Assembly (NCBI GenBank): GCA_937967325.1 | Contig: CALBSQ010000344.1 | Location: 1-20,964 of the forward strand | Origin: an uncultured Chloroflexota bacterium | Lineage (GTDB): Bacteria > Chloroflexota > UBA4733 | Direction: 5' to 3' | Length of the DNA stretch: 20,964 bases | Shown here: in pieces, positions 14,252 through 20,964 of the stretch | Position numbering within the stretch: the stretch's first letter is position 1 | Layout of the letters: every line of letters starts with the position of its first letter | Notes under the pieces: model-generated | Databases searched by the model: none | Told to the model about the DNA's origin: nothing | What the model saw: only the letters and a program-made list of their open reading frames with translations | Made by a program: the position numbers and the translations under genes

Positions 14252-15709
14252 TCAACTGTGCTCCTCACCGGCGTCGCTCAGCACCCAGGTGTCCTTGCCG
14301 CCGCCGCCCTGCGAGCTGTTCACGACCAGCGAGCCTTTGCGCAGCGCCACTCGCGAGAGGCCGCCGGGGAGCACCTTGACGGTCGAACCGTAGAGCACGT
14401 AGGGACGCAAGTCGACGCGACGGCCCTCGAAGTGGTCCTCGCAGAAGCTGGGATGCGCCGACAGGGCGATGGTGGGCTGGGCAATGTGGCCGCGCGGGTT
14501 CGCCTCGACGCGGGCGCGATACTCGGCCAGTTGCGCTGCCGTGGCACTGGGGCCGATCAGCATGCCGTAGCCGCCGGATTCGTCGGTCGCCTTCACCACC
14601 AGCTCGGAGAGATGATCGAACGCATACCGCCGCTCCTCGGGGTCGCTCATGAGGTAGGTTGGGACGTTGGGAATGACCGGCTCTTCGTGGAGGTAGTACT
14701 GGATCATCCGCGGCACGCAGGCATAGATCGCCTTGTCATCAGCCACGCCGGTACCGATGGCGTTGGCAATGCCGACGTTGCCCAGCCGGTAGGCGTTCAT
14801 CAAGCCGGCAACACCCAGGCGCGAACGCGGGTTGAAGGCAAGCGGATCGAGGAAGTCGTCGTCGACACGGCGATAGATCACGTCGACACGCCGCGGCCCG
14901 CGTGTCGTTCGCATGAAGCAGACCCCATCCTCGACCAGCAGGTCCTCGCCCTGGACCAGCTCGATACCCATCTGCTTGGCCAGGAAGGCGTGCTCGAAGT
15001 AGGCCGAGTTGTAGATGCCGGGCGTGAGGAGCACGATGGTGGGATCCACGATGTCGGGCGGTGCAAGAAAGCTCAGCACGTCGAGGAGGTCCAGCGCGTA
15101 GCTGTCGACCGAGCACACCGAGTAGGACTGAAACAGACGTGGGAACGTGTGCTTCATCACCTGGCGGTTGCCCAGGACGTAGGAGACGCCGGAAGGCGTA
15201 CGCAGGTTATCTTCCAGCACCAGGAACCGGCCCTGCTCGTCGCGGACCAAGTCGATGCCGGCGACGTGGACGTAGACGTCGCGCGGGACATCCACACCGC
15301 GCAGCTCGCGCCGGAACAAGCGCGAGCTGAGCACCAGCTCGTAGGGCACGACTCCTTGCTTCAGGATGTGCTGGTCGTGATAGATGTCGTGCAGGAAGAG
15401 GTTGAGCGCCGTGATCCGCTGGGTCAGGCCGCTCTCGATCTGCCGCCACTCCTCCGGGGTGATGATGCGCGGCACGAGGTCAAAGGGCATGATCCGCTCG
15501 ACATCGTCACGGTCGCTGTAGACGGTGAAGGTGATGCCCTGATTGACGAAGCTGAGGTCGGCGGCGCTGCAGCGGTTGCGGTACGCTTCCAGGGACAGAC
15601 TGCCAAGCTGCTCGTAGAGGGCGGCGTACTGCGGGCGCGGCCGGTCTGTAGCCTCGAACATCTCGTCGAAGCAGCGGTCGTCGACCGCGTAGTCGCGAAA
15701 CAGCGCCAA
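14252..15709 (-). CDS. Circularly permuted ATP-grasp protein (DUF404/DUF407)
   Basis: A 485-residue protein. Order of blocks: FDEMFEATDRPRPQYAALYE and FTVYSDRDDVERIMPFDLVP (N-terminal), AGIDLVRDEQGRFLVLEDN followed by LRTPSGVSYVL (metal and substrate region), MRTTRGPRRVDVIYRRVDDDFLDPL, NAIGTGVADDKAIYACVPRM, and a C-terminal ATP-binding part with VVKATDESGGYGMLIGPSA and LPGGLSRVALRKGSLVVNSS then QGGGGKDTWVL. Such proteins are predicted ATP-dependent carboxylate-amine ligases (COOH-NH2 bond formation) and always travel with Alpha-E partners. The TTG start at 15709 is backed by GAGGAG 5 nt upstream. First gene of the operon; four nt separate its stop from the Alpha-E start. Product unknown. Confidence 0.92.
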   Translation of the reverse strand: MALFRDYAVDDRCFDEMFEATDRPRPQYAALYEQLGSLSLEAYRNRCSAADLSFVNQGITFTVYSDRDDVERIMPFDLVPRIITPEEWRQIESGLTQRITALNLFLHDIYHDQHILKQGVVPYELVLSSRLFRRELRGVDVPRDVYVHVAGIDLVRDEQGRFLVLEDNLRTPSGVSYVLGNRQVMKHTFPRLFQSYSVCSVDSYALDLLDVLSFLAPPDIVDPTIVLLTPGIYNSAYFEHAFLAKQMGIELVQGEDLLVEDGVCFMRTTRGPRRVDVIYRRVDDDFLDPLAFNPRSRLGVAGLMNAYRLGNVGIANAIGTGVADDKAIYACVPRMIQYYLHEEPVIPNVPTYLMSDPEERRYAFDHLSELVVKATDESGGYGMLIGPSATAAQLAEYRARVEANPRGHIAQPTIALSAHPSFCEDHFEGRRVDLRPYVLYGSTVKVLPGGLSRVALRKGSLVVNSSQGGGGKDTWVLSDAGEEHS

Positions 15710-15863
15710 TCTGGCTCCTCAGCGGCACAAGAGCAGGCGGCGCGGCCGTGCGCTACGCTTCTGGGTTGAACTTGCTGGGTGCAGCCGTTGTTCCTACCCA
15801 GGGCTGTCGGCATCGACGACCCTATGATACCAAAACCGGCGCCATGATGGTTAGGAATGAGCA

Positions 15864-16574
15864 ATGAAGAGCAAGCCAAAGGCCGTGGTGCTCCTGAGTG
15901 GCGGCCTCGACTCCAGCACCACGCTGGCCATCGCGCAAAGCCGGGGCTTCGATGCATGCGCGCTCACCTTCCGCTATGGGCAGCGGCACGATGCAGAGAT
16001 CGAGGCGGCCCGGCGTGTCGCTGCCGGCGTCGGTGTGGCGCAACACATCGTTCTCGACATTGACCTGCGCCGCTTCGGAGCATCGGCATTGACGAGTGAC
16101 CTGCCCGTTCCCAAAGACCGCGACGCGGCGACTATGGCGGGAGAGATCCCCGTGACCTACGTGCCGGCGCGGAACACGATTTTCTTGTCCTTCGCCCTCG
16201 CCTGGGCGGAGGTACTGGGAGCCAACGACATCTTCATCGGCGTCAACGCGCTCGACTATTCCGGGTATCCCGATTGCCGGCCGGAATACATCGCCGCGTA
16301 CGAGCGCATGGCAAACCTGGCAACCAAGGCTGCCGTCGAGGACCGGCAGCGGCTCACGATCCATACGCCGCTCATCCACCTCAGCAAGGCGCAGATCATC
16401 AAGCGCGGGCTGGAGCTGAGGGTCGATTATGCGCGCACCGTCACCTGCTATGATCCGTCGCCGGAAGGAAAGGCGTGCGGACGGTGCGACGCTTGCCTGC
16501 TCCGCCGCAAGGGCTTCGCGGAGGCTGGCGTAGCCGATCCCGCGGCCTATCAAGATTATGTCCAGCCTTGCTGA
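15864..16574 (+). CDS. queC: 7-cyano-7-deazaguanine synthase QueC
   Basis: A 236-residue cytosolic enzyme that converts 7-carboxy-7-deazaguanine plus ammonia and ATP to preQ0, on the route to queuosine in tRNA or other deazaguanines. The PP-loop SGGLDSST (residues 12-19) binds ATP. RYGQRHDAEIEAA, VPARNTIFLSFALAWAE and VNALDYSGYPDCRPEY are signature blocks. The C-terminal zinc site is complete: CYDPSPEGKACGRCDACLLR. ATG 15864 follows AGGA by a normal distance. It is divergent from the ATP-grasp operon across 154 bp and no queD, queE or queF lies in the window, so the rest of the pathway must be elsewhere. Identity is secure. Confidence 0.96.
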   Translation: MKSKPKAVVLLSGGLDSSTTLAIAQSRGFDACALTFRYGQRHDAEIEAARRVAAGVGVAQHIVLDIDLRRFGASALTSDLPVPKDRDAATMAGEIPVTYVPARNTIFLSFALAWAEVLGANDIFIGVNALDYSGYPDCRPEYIAAYERMANLATKAAVEDRQRLTIHTPLIHLSKAQIIKRGLELRVDYARTVTCYDPSPEGKACGRCDACLLRRKGFAEAGVADPAAYQDYVQPC

Positions 16575-16700
16575 GGGAGGAGACCGGTAGGCATGCAGAG
16601 TATCGGGGTGCGGGCAACGGCGCTGGTCACCAGCGATTGCGGGAGCAGAACCTGCCGCCGTGGTTCGCCAACGAGACGATTCATGTGAGGGACCGCGACT

Positions 16701-17405
16701 GTGGAAACGGCAATCCTGGGCGCACCGCTCCCAGCGGATGTCCTCGCCCGCCGCGGGCAGCTTCTGCGCAAGCCGGCTCCGGTCACGCTGACCGGCTCGC
16801 TGGTGCGGCTCGCGCCACTCGATCTGGACCGCGATGTTGCTGCGCTGCATACCATCACCAATGGGCAACCGGCGGCCCTGGGTAGCCGATCGGTCGCCGT
16901 CTATGACGCCGATTCGCTCGTCTGGCGCTATCTGTTCGCCGGGCCGTTCGCGCAGGCAGCAGACCTTGCGACCTGGCTGCGCGAGCTGGTTGAAGCGTCG
17001 AATGGGCTCTGTCTTTGTGTCTTCGACCTGGCAACCGGTCGGCCAGTCGGGGTGACTAACTTTATGAACAACGTTCCGGAGCACCTGAAGGTGGAGCTGG
17101 GCGGCATTTGGTACAGTCCGCTGGCCCAGCGCACGGGGGCGAACACCGAGGCGACTTACCTGATGCTGCGTCACGCGTTTGGGCTCGGCTATCGCCGCGT
17201 CGAGTGGAAGTGCGACGCGCTCAACGCGCGCTCCCGCCACGCGGCATTGCGGATGGGCTTCAGATTCGAGGGTATCCAGGATGCCCACTACATCATCAAG
17301 GGGCGCAACCGCGACACTGCCTGGTTCCGCATCCTCGACCACGAGTGGCCGGCAGTGCGTGTACATCTGGAAACGCTCCTGAGCACGCCTCAGTCAACGG
17401 GGTGA
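16701..17405 (+). CDS. RimJ/RimL-like GNAT acetyltransferase
   Basis: A 234-residue protein of the larger GNAT type (acetyltransferase_3). After an N-terminal strand (LTGSLVRLAPLDLDRDVAAL) it has WLRELVEASNGLCLCVFDLA then GRPVGVTNFMN. It ends with the acceptor and CoA region: GGIWYSPLAQRTGANTEATY, LMLRHAFGLGYRRVEWKCDA, LNARSRHAALRMGFRFEGI and WFRILDHEWP. The Q-R-T-G-x-N-T-E-A loop replaces the common R-x-x-G-x-A. Family members acetylate ribosomal N-termini, antibiotics or small amines; the substrate is unknown. GTG 16701 has AGGGA 8 nt upstream. It follows queC in the same direction with a 126-bp gap. Confidence 0.88.
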   Translation: METAILGAPLPADVLARRGQLLRKPAPVTLTGSLVRLAPLDLDRDVAALHTITNGQPAALGSRSVAVYDADSLVWRYLFAGPFAQAADLATWLRELVEASNGLCLCVFDLATGRPVGVTNFMNNVPEHLKVELGGIWYSPLAQRTGANTEATYLMLRHAFGLGYRRVEWKCDALNARSRHAALRMGFRFEGIQDAHYIIKGRNRDTAWFRILDHEWPAVRVHLETLLSTPQSTG

Positions 17406-17459
17406 CTCCGCGGACAAGCTGGACCGGGGATCGCCGGGCGAGTCCTCCCAGAGCCGGCG

Positions 17460-17468
17460 TGCTATGCT
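17460..17468 (+). promoter_or_regulatory. Extended -10 element ahead of the Uma2 gene
   Basis: TG-C-TATGCT (17460-17468) is an extended -10 type sequence that would start a transcript about 50 nt before the Uma2 start codon. No good -35 is seen at 16-18 nt, which is tolerated by extended -10 promoters. Support is by sequence match and position only. Confidence 0.3.
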
Positions 17469-17527
17469 GGGGCGAGCTCACCGATCCGTCGGGCACACGG
17501 TGGGTGGGTAGGAGGATGCCACAGGCC

Positions 17528-18103
17528 ATGGTCCTCACCAAGCGGCGCTACACGTTTGACGAGTGGGTCGACTCGCCGGAGAACACCCTGCGGGCTGAGC
17601 TCGTAGAAGGGATACCGGTCGAGCGCATGTCGACAACGAGGGACCATGGACGGGTCGTGGGCGAGCTGTGGGATTGGCTCCGCCGAGCCGAGCGCGCCGG
17701 CTACGGCGAGGTCGCCATGGGACCGGTCGGCGTCGTATTAGATGCACAGGGCGAGCGTCGCAACGTCCGTGAGCCGGACCTCTGCTTTATCCAAGAGCAG
17801 CGGCGGCACGTCATCACCGGGAAGGCCATCGAAGGGCTGCCGGATCTGGTCATCGAAGTGCTGTCGCCGACAAATCGGGCGGACGATCTCCCTGGCGGCG
17901 AGGTGTGGCGAGACTACGAGCGCTTCGGGGTGCCGGTCTACTGGATCGTGGATCCCGAGGCACGAACGGTCGCACAGCACGAGCACCGTGGCGACCGATT
18001 TGTGGAAACCGCGCGGCTGCGTTCGGGTGACCTGCTGAGCTTTCCACTCTTCCCAGAGATCACGCTGCCGGTCGCCGACCTGTTCGCCGATGTGCGCGGG
18101 TAA
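17528..18103 (+). CDS. Uma2-family PD-(D/E)XK nuclease-fold protein
   Basis: A 191-residue protein. The start MVLTKRRYTFDEWVDSPENT is typical of Uma2 (DUF820). It is followed by RAELVEGIPVERM, HGRVVGELWDWL, REPDLCFI (the first acidic motif of the restriction-enzyme-like fold), LPDLVIEVLSPTN (second acidic motif) and DYERFGVPVYWIVDPEARTV. The fold suggests DNA cleavage, but no Uma2 protein has a clear cellular role to my knowledge. The family is strongly expanded in Chloroflexota and Cyanobacteria. ATG 17528 is preferred. The in-frame ATG 17516 directly abuts GGAGG and would leave no spacing. It ends 21 nt from the convergent DedA stop. Confidence 0.9.
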   Translation: MVLTKRRYTFDEWVDSPENTLRAELVEGIPVERMSTTRDHGRVVGELWDWLRRAERAGYGEVAMGPVGVVLDAQGERRNVREPDLCFIQEQRRHVITGKAIEGLPDLVIEVLSPTNRADDLPGGEVWRDYERFGVPVYWIVDPEARTVAQHEHRGDRFVETARLRSGDLLSFPLFPEITLPVADLFADVRG

Positions 18104-18124
18104 GCCGCCAAGCGCACGCGGAGA

Positions 18125-18754
18125 TCATGGCATCTCGCGCTTGGCCTCCTCTTCCAGGCGAGCTTCGTTGCGCTTCAGGAAGACGGCGAAGGCGATGAGC
18201 ACGACGATGGCAAGACCGACCAGCACCTTGCCGATCGTCCCAGTCAGCTGATGCACGGCATTTCCGAGCAAGAAGGCTCCGAGACCGTAGAGCGTGGCCC
18301 AGACGATCCCTCCGGCGGCGTTGTAGACGAGGAAGTCCCGCCAACGCATGCGATTGGCGCCGGCGAGGAACGCAGCCCAGGCGCGTAGCACCGCCACAAA
18401 GCGTCCGAAGAACACGACTTTGCCGCCGTGCCTGTGGAAGAGATACTGGCCGAGCTTGAGCTTCCCCTCGTCGAGGTGCAGGAACTTGCCGAAGCGCCGT
18501 AGCAGGCGGTAGCCGCCCTCGCGACCCACCCAGAAGCCCACGTTGTCGCCAAGTATCGCACCAACTATGGCGGCAATGATGACAAGAGCAATGTTGAGAC
18601 GGTGCGTGCTGCCTGCATAGATCGCGGCGGTGAGCAGGATGGTCTCGCCGGGGACAGGGATACCGGTGCTCTCAAGGGCGACGAACACCAGCACCGCCCA
18701 ATAGCCGTAGACGGCGAGCAGGTGTGTGAGGTCTTGTTCGGCGAATTGGAGCAC
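18125..18754 (-). CDS. DedA-family membrane protein
   Basis: A 209-residue inner-membrane protein. The N-terminal amphipathic part and first hydrophobic segment (YWAVLVFVALESTGIPVPGE) carry the E-x-x-G-x-P-x-P-G-E re-entrant loop signature. Further motifs are GAILGDNVGFWVGREGG, GKVVFFGRFVAVLRAWAAFL (the F-x-R-x-x-P/A-x-x-R second loop; here Ala-Trp-Ala in place of the common Pro-Gly) and several C-terminal membrane helices. DedA proteins include transporters that return undecaprenyl phosphate or phospholipid across the membrane. The GTG start at 18754 lies 9 bp after the PAP2 stop, so the two are one operon. Start has a weak ribosome site. Confidence 0.92.
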   Translation of the reverse strand: MLQFAEQDLTHLLAVYGYWAVLVFVALESTGIPVPGETILLTAAIYAGSTHRLNIALVIIAAIVGAILGDNVGFWVGREGGYRLLRRFGKFLHLDEGKLKLGQYLFHRHGGKVVFFGRFVAVLRAWAAFLAGANRMRWRDFLVYNAAGGIVWATLYGLGAFLLGNAVHQLTGTIGKVLVGLAIVVLIAFAVFLKRNEARLEEEAKREMP

Positions 18755-18763
18755 GCCGCGATC

Positions 18764-19591
18764 CTATGTCCCGGCGGCGGGGTTCCAGCGCAGCACGATG
18801 CGTCGGAAACCCGCAAACGCTGCGCTCAGCCAGGCGAACCCGGCCAGCCACCCCCCCACGACATCGCTCGGGAAATGCACGCCAAGATAAACACGACTGA
18901 GCCCAATGCCGAAGACGAGCAGCATAGCGACCAGCACCAGCACGAAACGTACCAGCGGGGACGTGTAGGCCCAGACGAGATAGAGCAGGGTACCCAACAG
19001 GCAAAACGTGGAGAAGGCATGACCACTGGGGAAACTCCAGCCGGAAGCGGCAGCGTGGACAAACAACTGCGGACGGGCCCGATGCACACCAAGCTTGAGC
19101 AGATCATCGAGCGCCCCCTCACCGACCATGATCGCCGCCAGGGCCACCGCCTCCAGCCGGCGAACGGCGCGCAGGAGACCCCAGCCGGCAACTGCCACGA
19201 TGAGGGCGAGCACCGGCGAGTAGCCCAACACCGTCAGGCCGGTCATAACCGCGGTCAGGCCGCCGCTGGCATTCGCGTGGACGTCCAGCTCGATGGCGCT
19301 ATCGCGGCCCAGCGTCAGGCCGGCCAGCACGGCGACAGTCAGGGCCGCCAGCACGGCCAGGGCAATCGCGGCCGGCCAGAGCAGCCTGCGCGGCGGAAGT
19401 AGTCGTGGACATTGCCCAGCTCGAATCCAGATGAGTGCGCAGTCCCGATACGCTGCCCACGACACGCCCCTAGCCCTCCACGTCCAGCCGCCGGCATGCC
19501 ACCGGGTGGGGTGGCCATCGACCACTCCATGGTACGCGCGCTGGCGTGGCGGAACTTGCCACGCCCATTGACTCACCAAGTTCGCGATCAT
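18764..19591 (-). CDS. PAP2-family lipid phosphatase (start uncertain)
   Basis: A multi-pass membrane phosphatase with all three PAP2 motifs: KLGVHRARP (K-x6-R-P), PSGHAFS and SRVYLGVHFPSD (S-R-x5-H-x3-D), the last His being the nucleophile. Hydrophobic helices begin at LLWPAAIALAVLAALTVAVL. The frame from ATG 19591 adds about 70 residues (rich in Trp, Arg, His) unlike PAP2 N-termini. A later start, such as the GTG near 19465, is likely. Family members remove phosphate from undecaprenyl pyrophosphate, phosphatidate and related lipids. The DedA gene follows after 9 bp. Function of the fold is secure; the lipid substrate is inferred. Confidence 0.85.
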   Translation of the reverse strand: MIANLVSQWAWQVPPRQRAYHGVVDGHPTRWHAGGWTWRARGVSWAAYRDCALIWIRAGQCPRLLPPRRLLWPAAIALAVLAALTVAVLAGLTLGRDSAIELDVHANASGGLTAVMTGLTVLGYSPVLALIVAVAGWGLLRAVRRLEAVALAAIMVGEGALDDLLKLGVHRARPQLFVHAAASGWSFPSGHAFSTFCLLGTLLYLVWAYTSPLVRFVLVLVAMLLVFGIGLSRVYLGVHFPSDVVGGWLAGFAWLSAAFAGFRRIVLRWNPAAGT

Positions 19592-19624
19592 CGCCGCCGG
19601 GAGCCGCCGTTGGCGCAGTCTCCA

Positions 19625-20761
19625 TTAGAGCGCGGGCACGGCGTCCGCGGTCGCAGCACTTCCCGCGTGCGTCCAGGCGGACTCTTTCACTCGCGATGGC
19701 CCGCTAGCACGGTCGTCGTAGTCGACCGGGAAGCCCGCCGTCTGCCAGGCCTCCGTGCCGCCGCGCACGCTCACGACCTGCTCGAAGCCCACCTGCTTGA
19801 GGAACTGCGCGGCCCGCAGGGAGCGGAAGCCCCCCTGGCAGATCGCCAGCAGCGGACGATCGCGCGGGAGCTCGGCCAGCCGCGTAGCGAGCTCGGCCTG
19901 AGGGACGTTGATGGCGCCGGGCGCGTGCCCGTGGGCGTATTCCTCCGGTTCCCGCACGTCGATGAGGACGGCGTCGGGTGATCGGCTGGCCATGGCCGAC
20001 AGATCAACCTCGTCGGCCGTGGCGACGCCGGGCATCGCCCAATTCGCCTCGGCCACACCGCGATTAGTGGCCTCGATCGCGACCATATTGAGCGGTCGAG
20101 CGGGTATGGCGGTAGACAGCGCAGTGACGAAGGGCGTCTTATCCATTCGGGCCAGCGGGTTGAAGAGCCGCTCGAAGCCGATGGTGGTGCTGGGCCGGCC
20201 GCACATGCCCTTCCCACACGGTCCCTCGAAGTGGCCGGGGAATACGGCCACCCAATCGGGCAGCCGGAGCAATCGCGTCAGGCTCTCGTACTGCGCGGCG
20301 GCGTCACCGCCGCCAAAGTCCGGCCGGCCGACGTCGCCGACCAGGAGCGAGTCCCCGGTCAACACCATCGAGGGCTCCGGACTGCGCGGTGGGTTGATCA
20401 CGAGCAGCGAAATCAACTCAGGGCGATGGCCGGGCGTGTGGAGCACGCGCAGCCGTAGCTGGCCGAGGGATAGCTCCTCGCCATCGTGCAAGGGCCGGAA
20501 GCGGTAGGCGACCTGCGAAGATTCGTACAGGCATATCTCCGCGTCGTGGCGAGCCGCCAGATGGCGCGCGCCGGACACGTGGTCGGCGTGGACGTGCGTG
20601 TCGATGACGTAGCGGAGCTGGAACGCGCGCTCGCGGAGGAGCGCGTCGTACTGGTCGATGTCCCGCGACGGATCGACCACGGCCGCCTCGTGCGACTGGC
20701 GCGAGGCGATCAGATAGGAGGCGCAACCACAGTGCTCATCGAGAATCTGCTTGAAATACAT
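19625..20761 (-). CDS. Persulfide dioxygenase-like metallo-beta-lactamase fused to rhodanese
   Basis: A 378-residue protein. Residues about 1-200 form an ETHE1-type metallo-beta-lactamase domain: H56-x-H58-x-D60-H61 (THVHADH), H112 in HTPGHRPE, D137 in LTGDSLLVGDVGRPD and H177 in FPGHFEG. Residues about 250-360 are a rhodanese domain (AVLIDVREPEEYAHGHAPGA) with the active-site loop C308-QGGFRS. Such fusions oxidise glutathione or coenzyme persulfide to sulfite and pass sulfur via the rhodanese cysteine. The ATG at 20761 begins MYFKQILDEHCGCASYLI, the family start, with GGGAG 9 nt upstream. The open frame reaches 20872 but the extra residues are unlike the family. A Cys-rich CGKGMCG links the two halves. 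Confidence 0.92.
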   Translation of the reverse strand: MYFKQILDEHCGCASYLIASRQSHEAAVVDPSRDIDQYDALLRERAFQLRYVIDTHVHADHVSGARHLAARHDAEICLYESSQVAYRFRPLHDGEELSLGQLRLRVLHTPGHRPELISLLVINPPRSPEPSMVLTGDSLLVGDVGRPDFGGGDAAAQYESLTRLLRLPDWVAVFPGHFEGPCGKGMCGRPSTTIGFERLFNPLARMDKTPFVTALSTAIPARPLNMVAIEATNRGVAEANWAMPGVATADEVDLSAMASRSPDAVLIDVREPEEYAHGHAPGAINVPQAELATRLAELPRDRPLLAICQGGFRSLRAAQFLKQVGFEQVVSVRGGTEAWQTAGFPVDYDDRASGPSRVKESAWTHAGSAATADAVPAL

Positions 20762-20964
20762 GGCGACGATCTCCCAAATCGTAAGACGGCCGACACGAAC
20801 GCGCATGGACTGGGTGCGAGCCAACGCGGCGACGGCATGGCCTTGGGCGGCGCGACTCTCCGCATGGAGCATAGCATCTGCTCAGGTCACTTTTCCATGG
20901 TTGTGGGAGGGAAGTGCGCCACACGTTGTCGCGCCGTTAGCTCGCTTGTGTGGGTTGGCGGAGG
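20762..20964. other. Upstream region of the persulfide dioxygenase gene; no gene supported
   Basis: About 200 bp to the right edge. On the minus strand an extended -10-like TG-C-TATGCT occurs near 20870-20880, similar to the one ahead of the Uma2 gene. No -35 or regulator site could be supported. Nothing else recognised. Confidence 0.25.

Noticed and set aside
14222..15769. Plus-strand 515-codon open frame opposite the ATP-grasp gene
   Set aside because: Antisense shadow; the minus strand encodes a fully recognisable family with a good start.
15790..15863. TATGAT at 15823-15828 as a queC promoter
   Set aside because: No acceptable -35 at 16-18 nt and no extended -10; too weak to list.
15864..16574. 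queC as part of a deazaguanine DNA-modification (Dpd) or related defence system
   Set aside because: No dpdA-like or other system gene is present in the window; housekeeping queuosine synthesis is the simpler reading.
16594..16689. 31-codon ORF with GGAGGAG upstream between queC and the acetyltransferase
   Set aside because: No recognisable motif, basic Arg-rich composition from a GC-rich frame; ribosome-site match alone is not enough.
15822..17366. Minus-strand 514-codon open frame opposite queC and the acetyltransferase
   Set aside because: Shadow of two well-identified plus-strand genes; no motif of its own.

Overview
The window is GC-rich, uses many GTG and TTG starts, and carries a Uma2-family gene, a DNRLRE/DUF6531/YD-repeat (RHS) gene, a DUF2283 gene and a circularly permuted ATP-grasp/Alpha-E/transglutaminase cluster. 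This mix fits a Chloroflexota-like bacterium (Thermomicrobia/Ktedonobacteria type). An actinobacterium or another high-GC lineage is not excluded. There is no rRNA, convincing tRNA, CRISPR array or intact insertion sequence.

The left part (1-8.7 kb) is an accessory, decaying region. It opens with a partial AbrB/MazE-type antitoxin-like gene divergent from a GNAT acetyltransferase, then a small LuxR-type HTH protein. Next is a large secreted RHS gene broken by a frameshift and an in-frame TAG, lacking its core end and toxin tip. Behind it are small genes typical of polymorphic-toxin loci: a conserved hypothetical, a 66-codon ORF, a frameshifted DUF4279 gene, an orphan toxin-tip-like domain, a DUF2283 gene, a frameshifted HhH-like gene and an amber-interrupted DUF4258-like gene. 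Four genes in 1.6-8.3 kb carry a simple lesion, and none of the genes to the right does.

The middle (8.7-10.4 kb) holds a compact two-gene unit: a protein with an exact minimal-nucleotidyltransferase motif, overlapped (ATGA) by an Xre-type HTH protein. It sits behind a good sigma70-type promoter whose predicted start coincides with the ATG, implying a leaderless message. About 0.65 kb downstream, after a small alpha-beta-barrel protein, lies a second broken C-terminus of the same Xre family. This unit is the best candidate for a little-described toxin-antitoxin/defence system.

The right part (10.4-20.9 kb) is intact. A minus-strand operon encodes a circularly permuted ATP-grasp ligase, an Alpha-E protein and three tandem transglutaminase-like proteins, one with Cys where the catalytic His is expected. 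This is a predicted peptide or amide-bond forming/cleaving module. Divergent from it is queC (preQ0 synthesis), followed by a RimJ/L-like acetyltransferase and a Uma2 nuclease-fold protein. On the minus strand are a PAP2 phosphatase and a DedA protein (possibly a lipid-carrier recycling pair) and a persulfide dioxygenase-rhodanese fusion.
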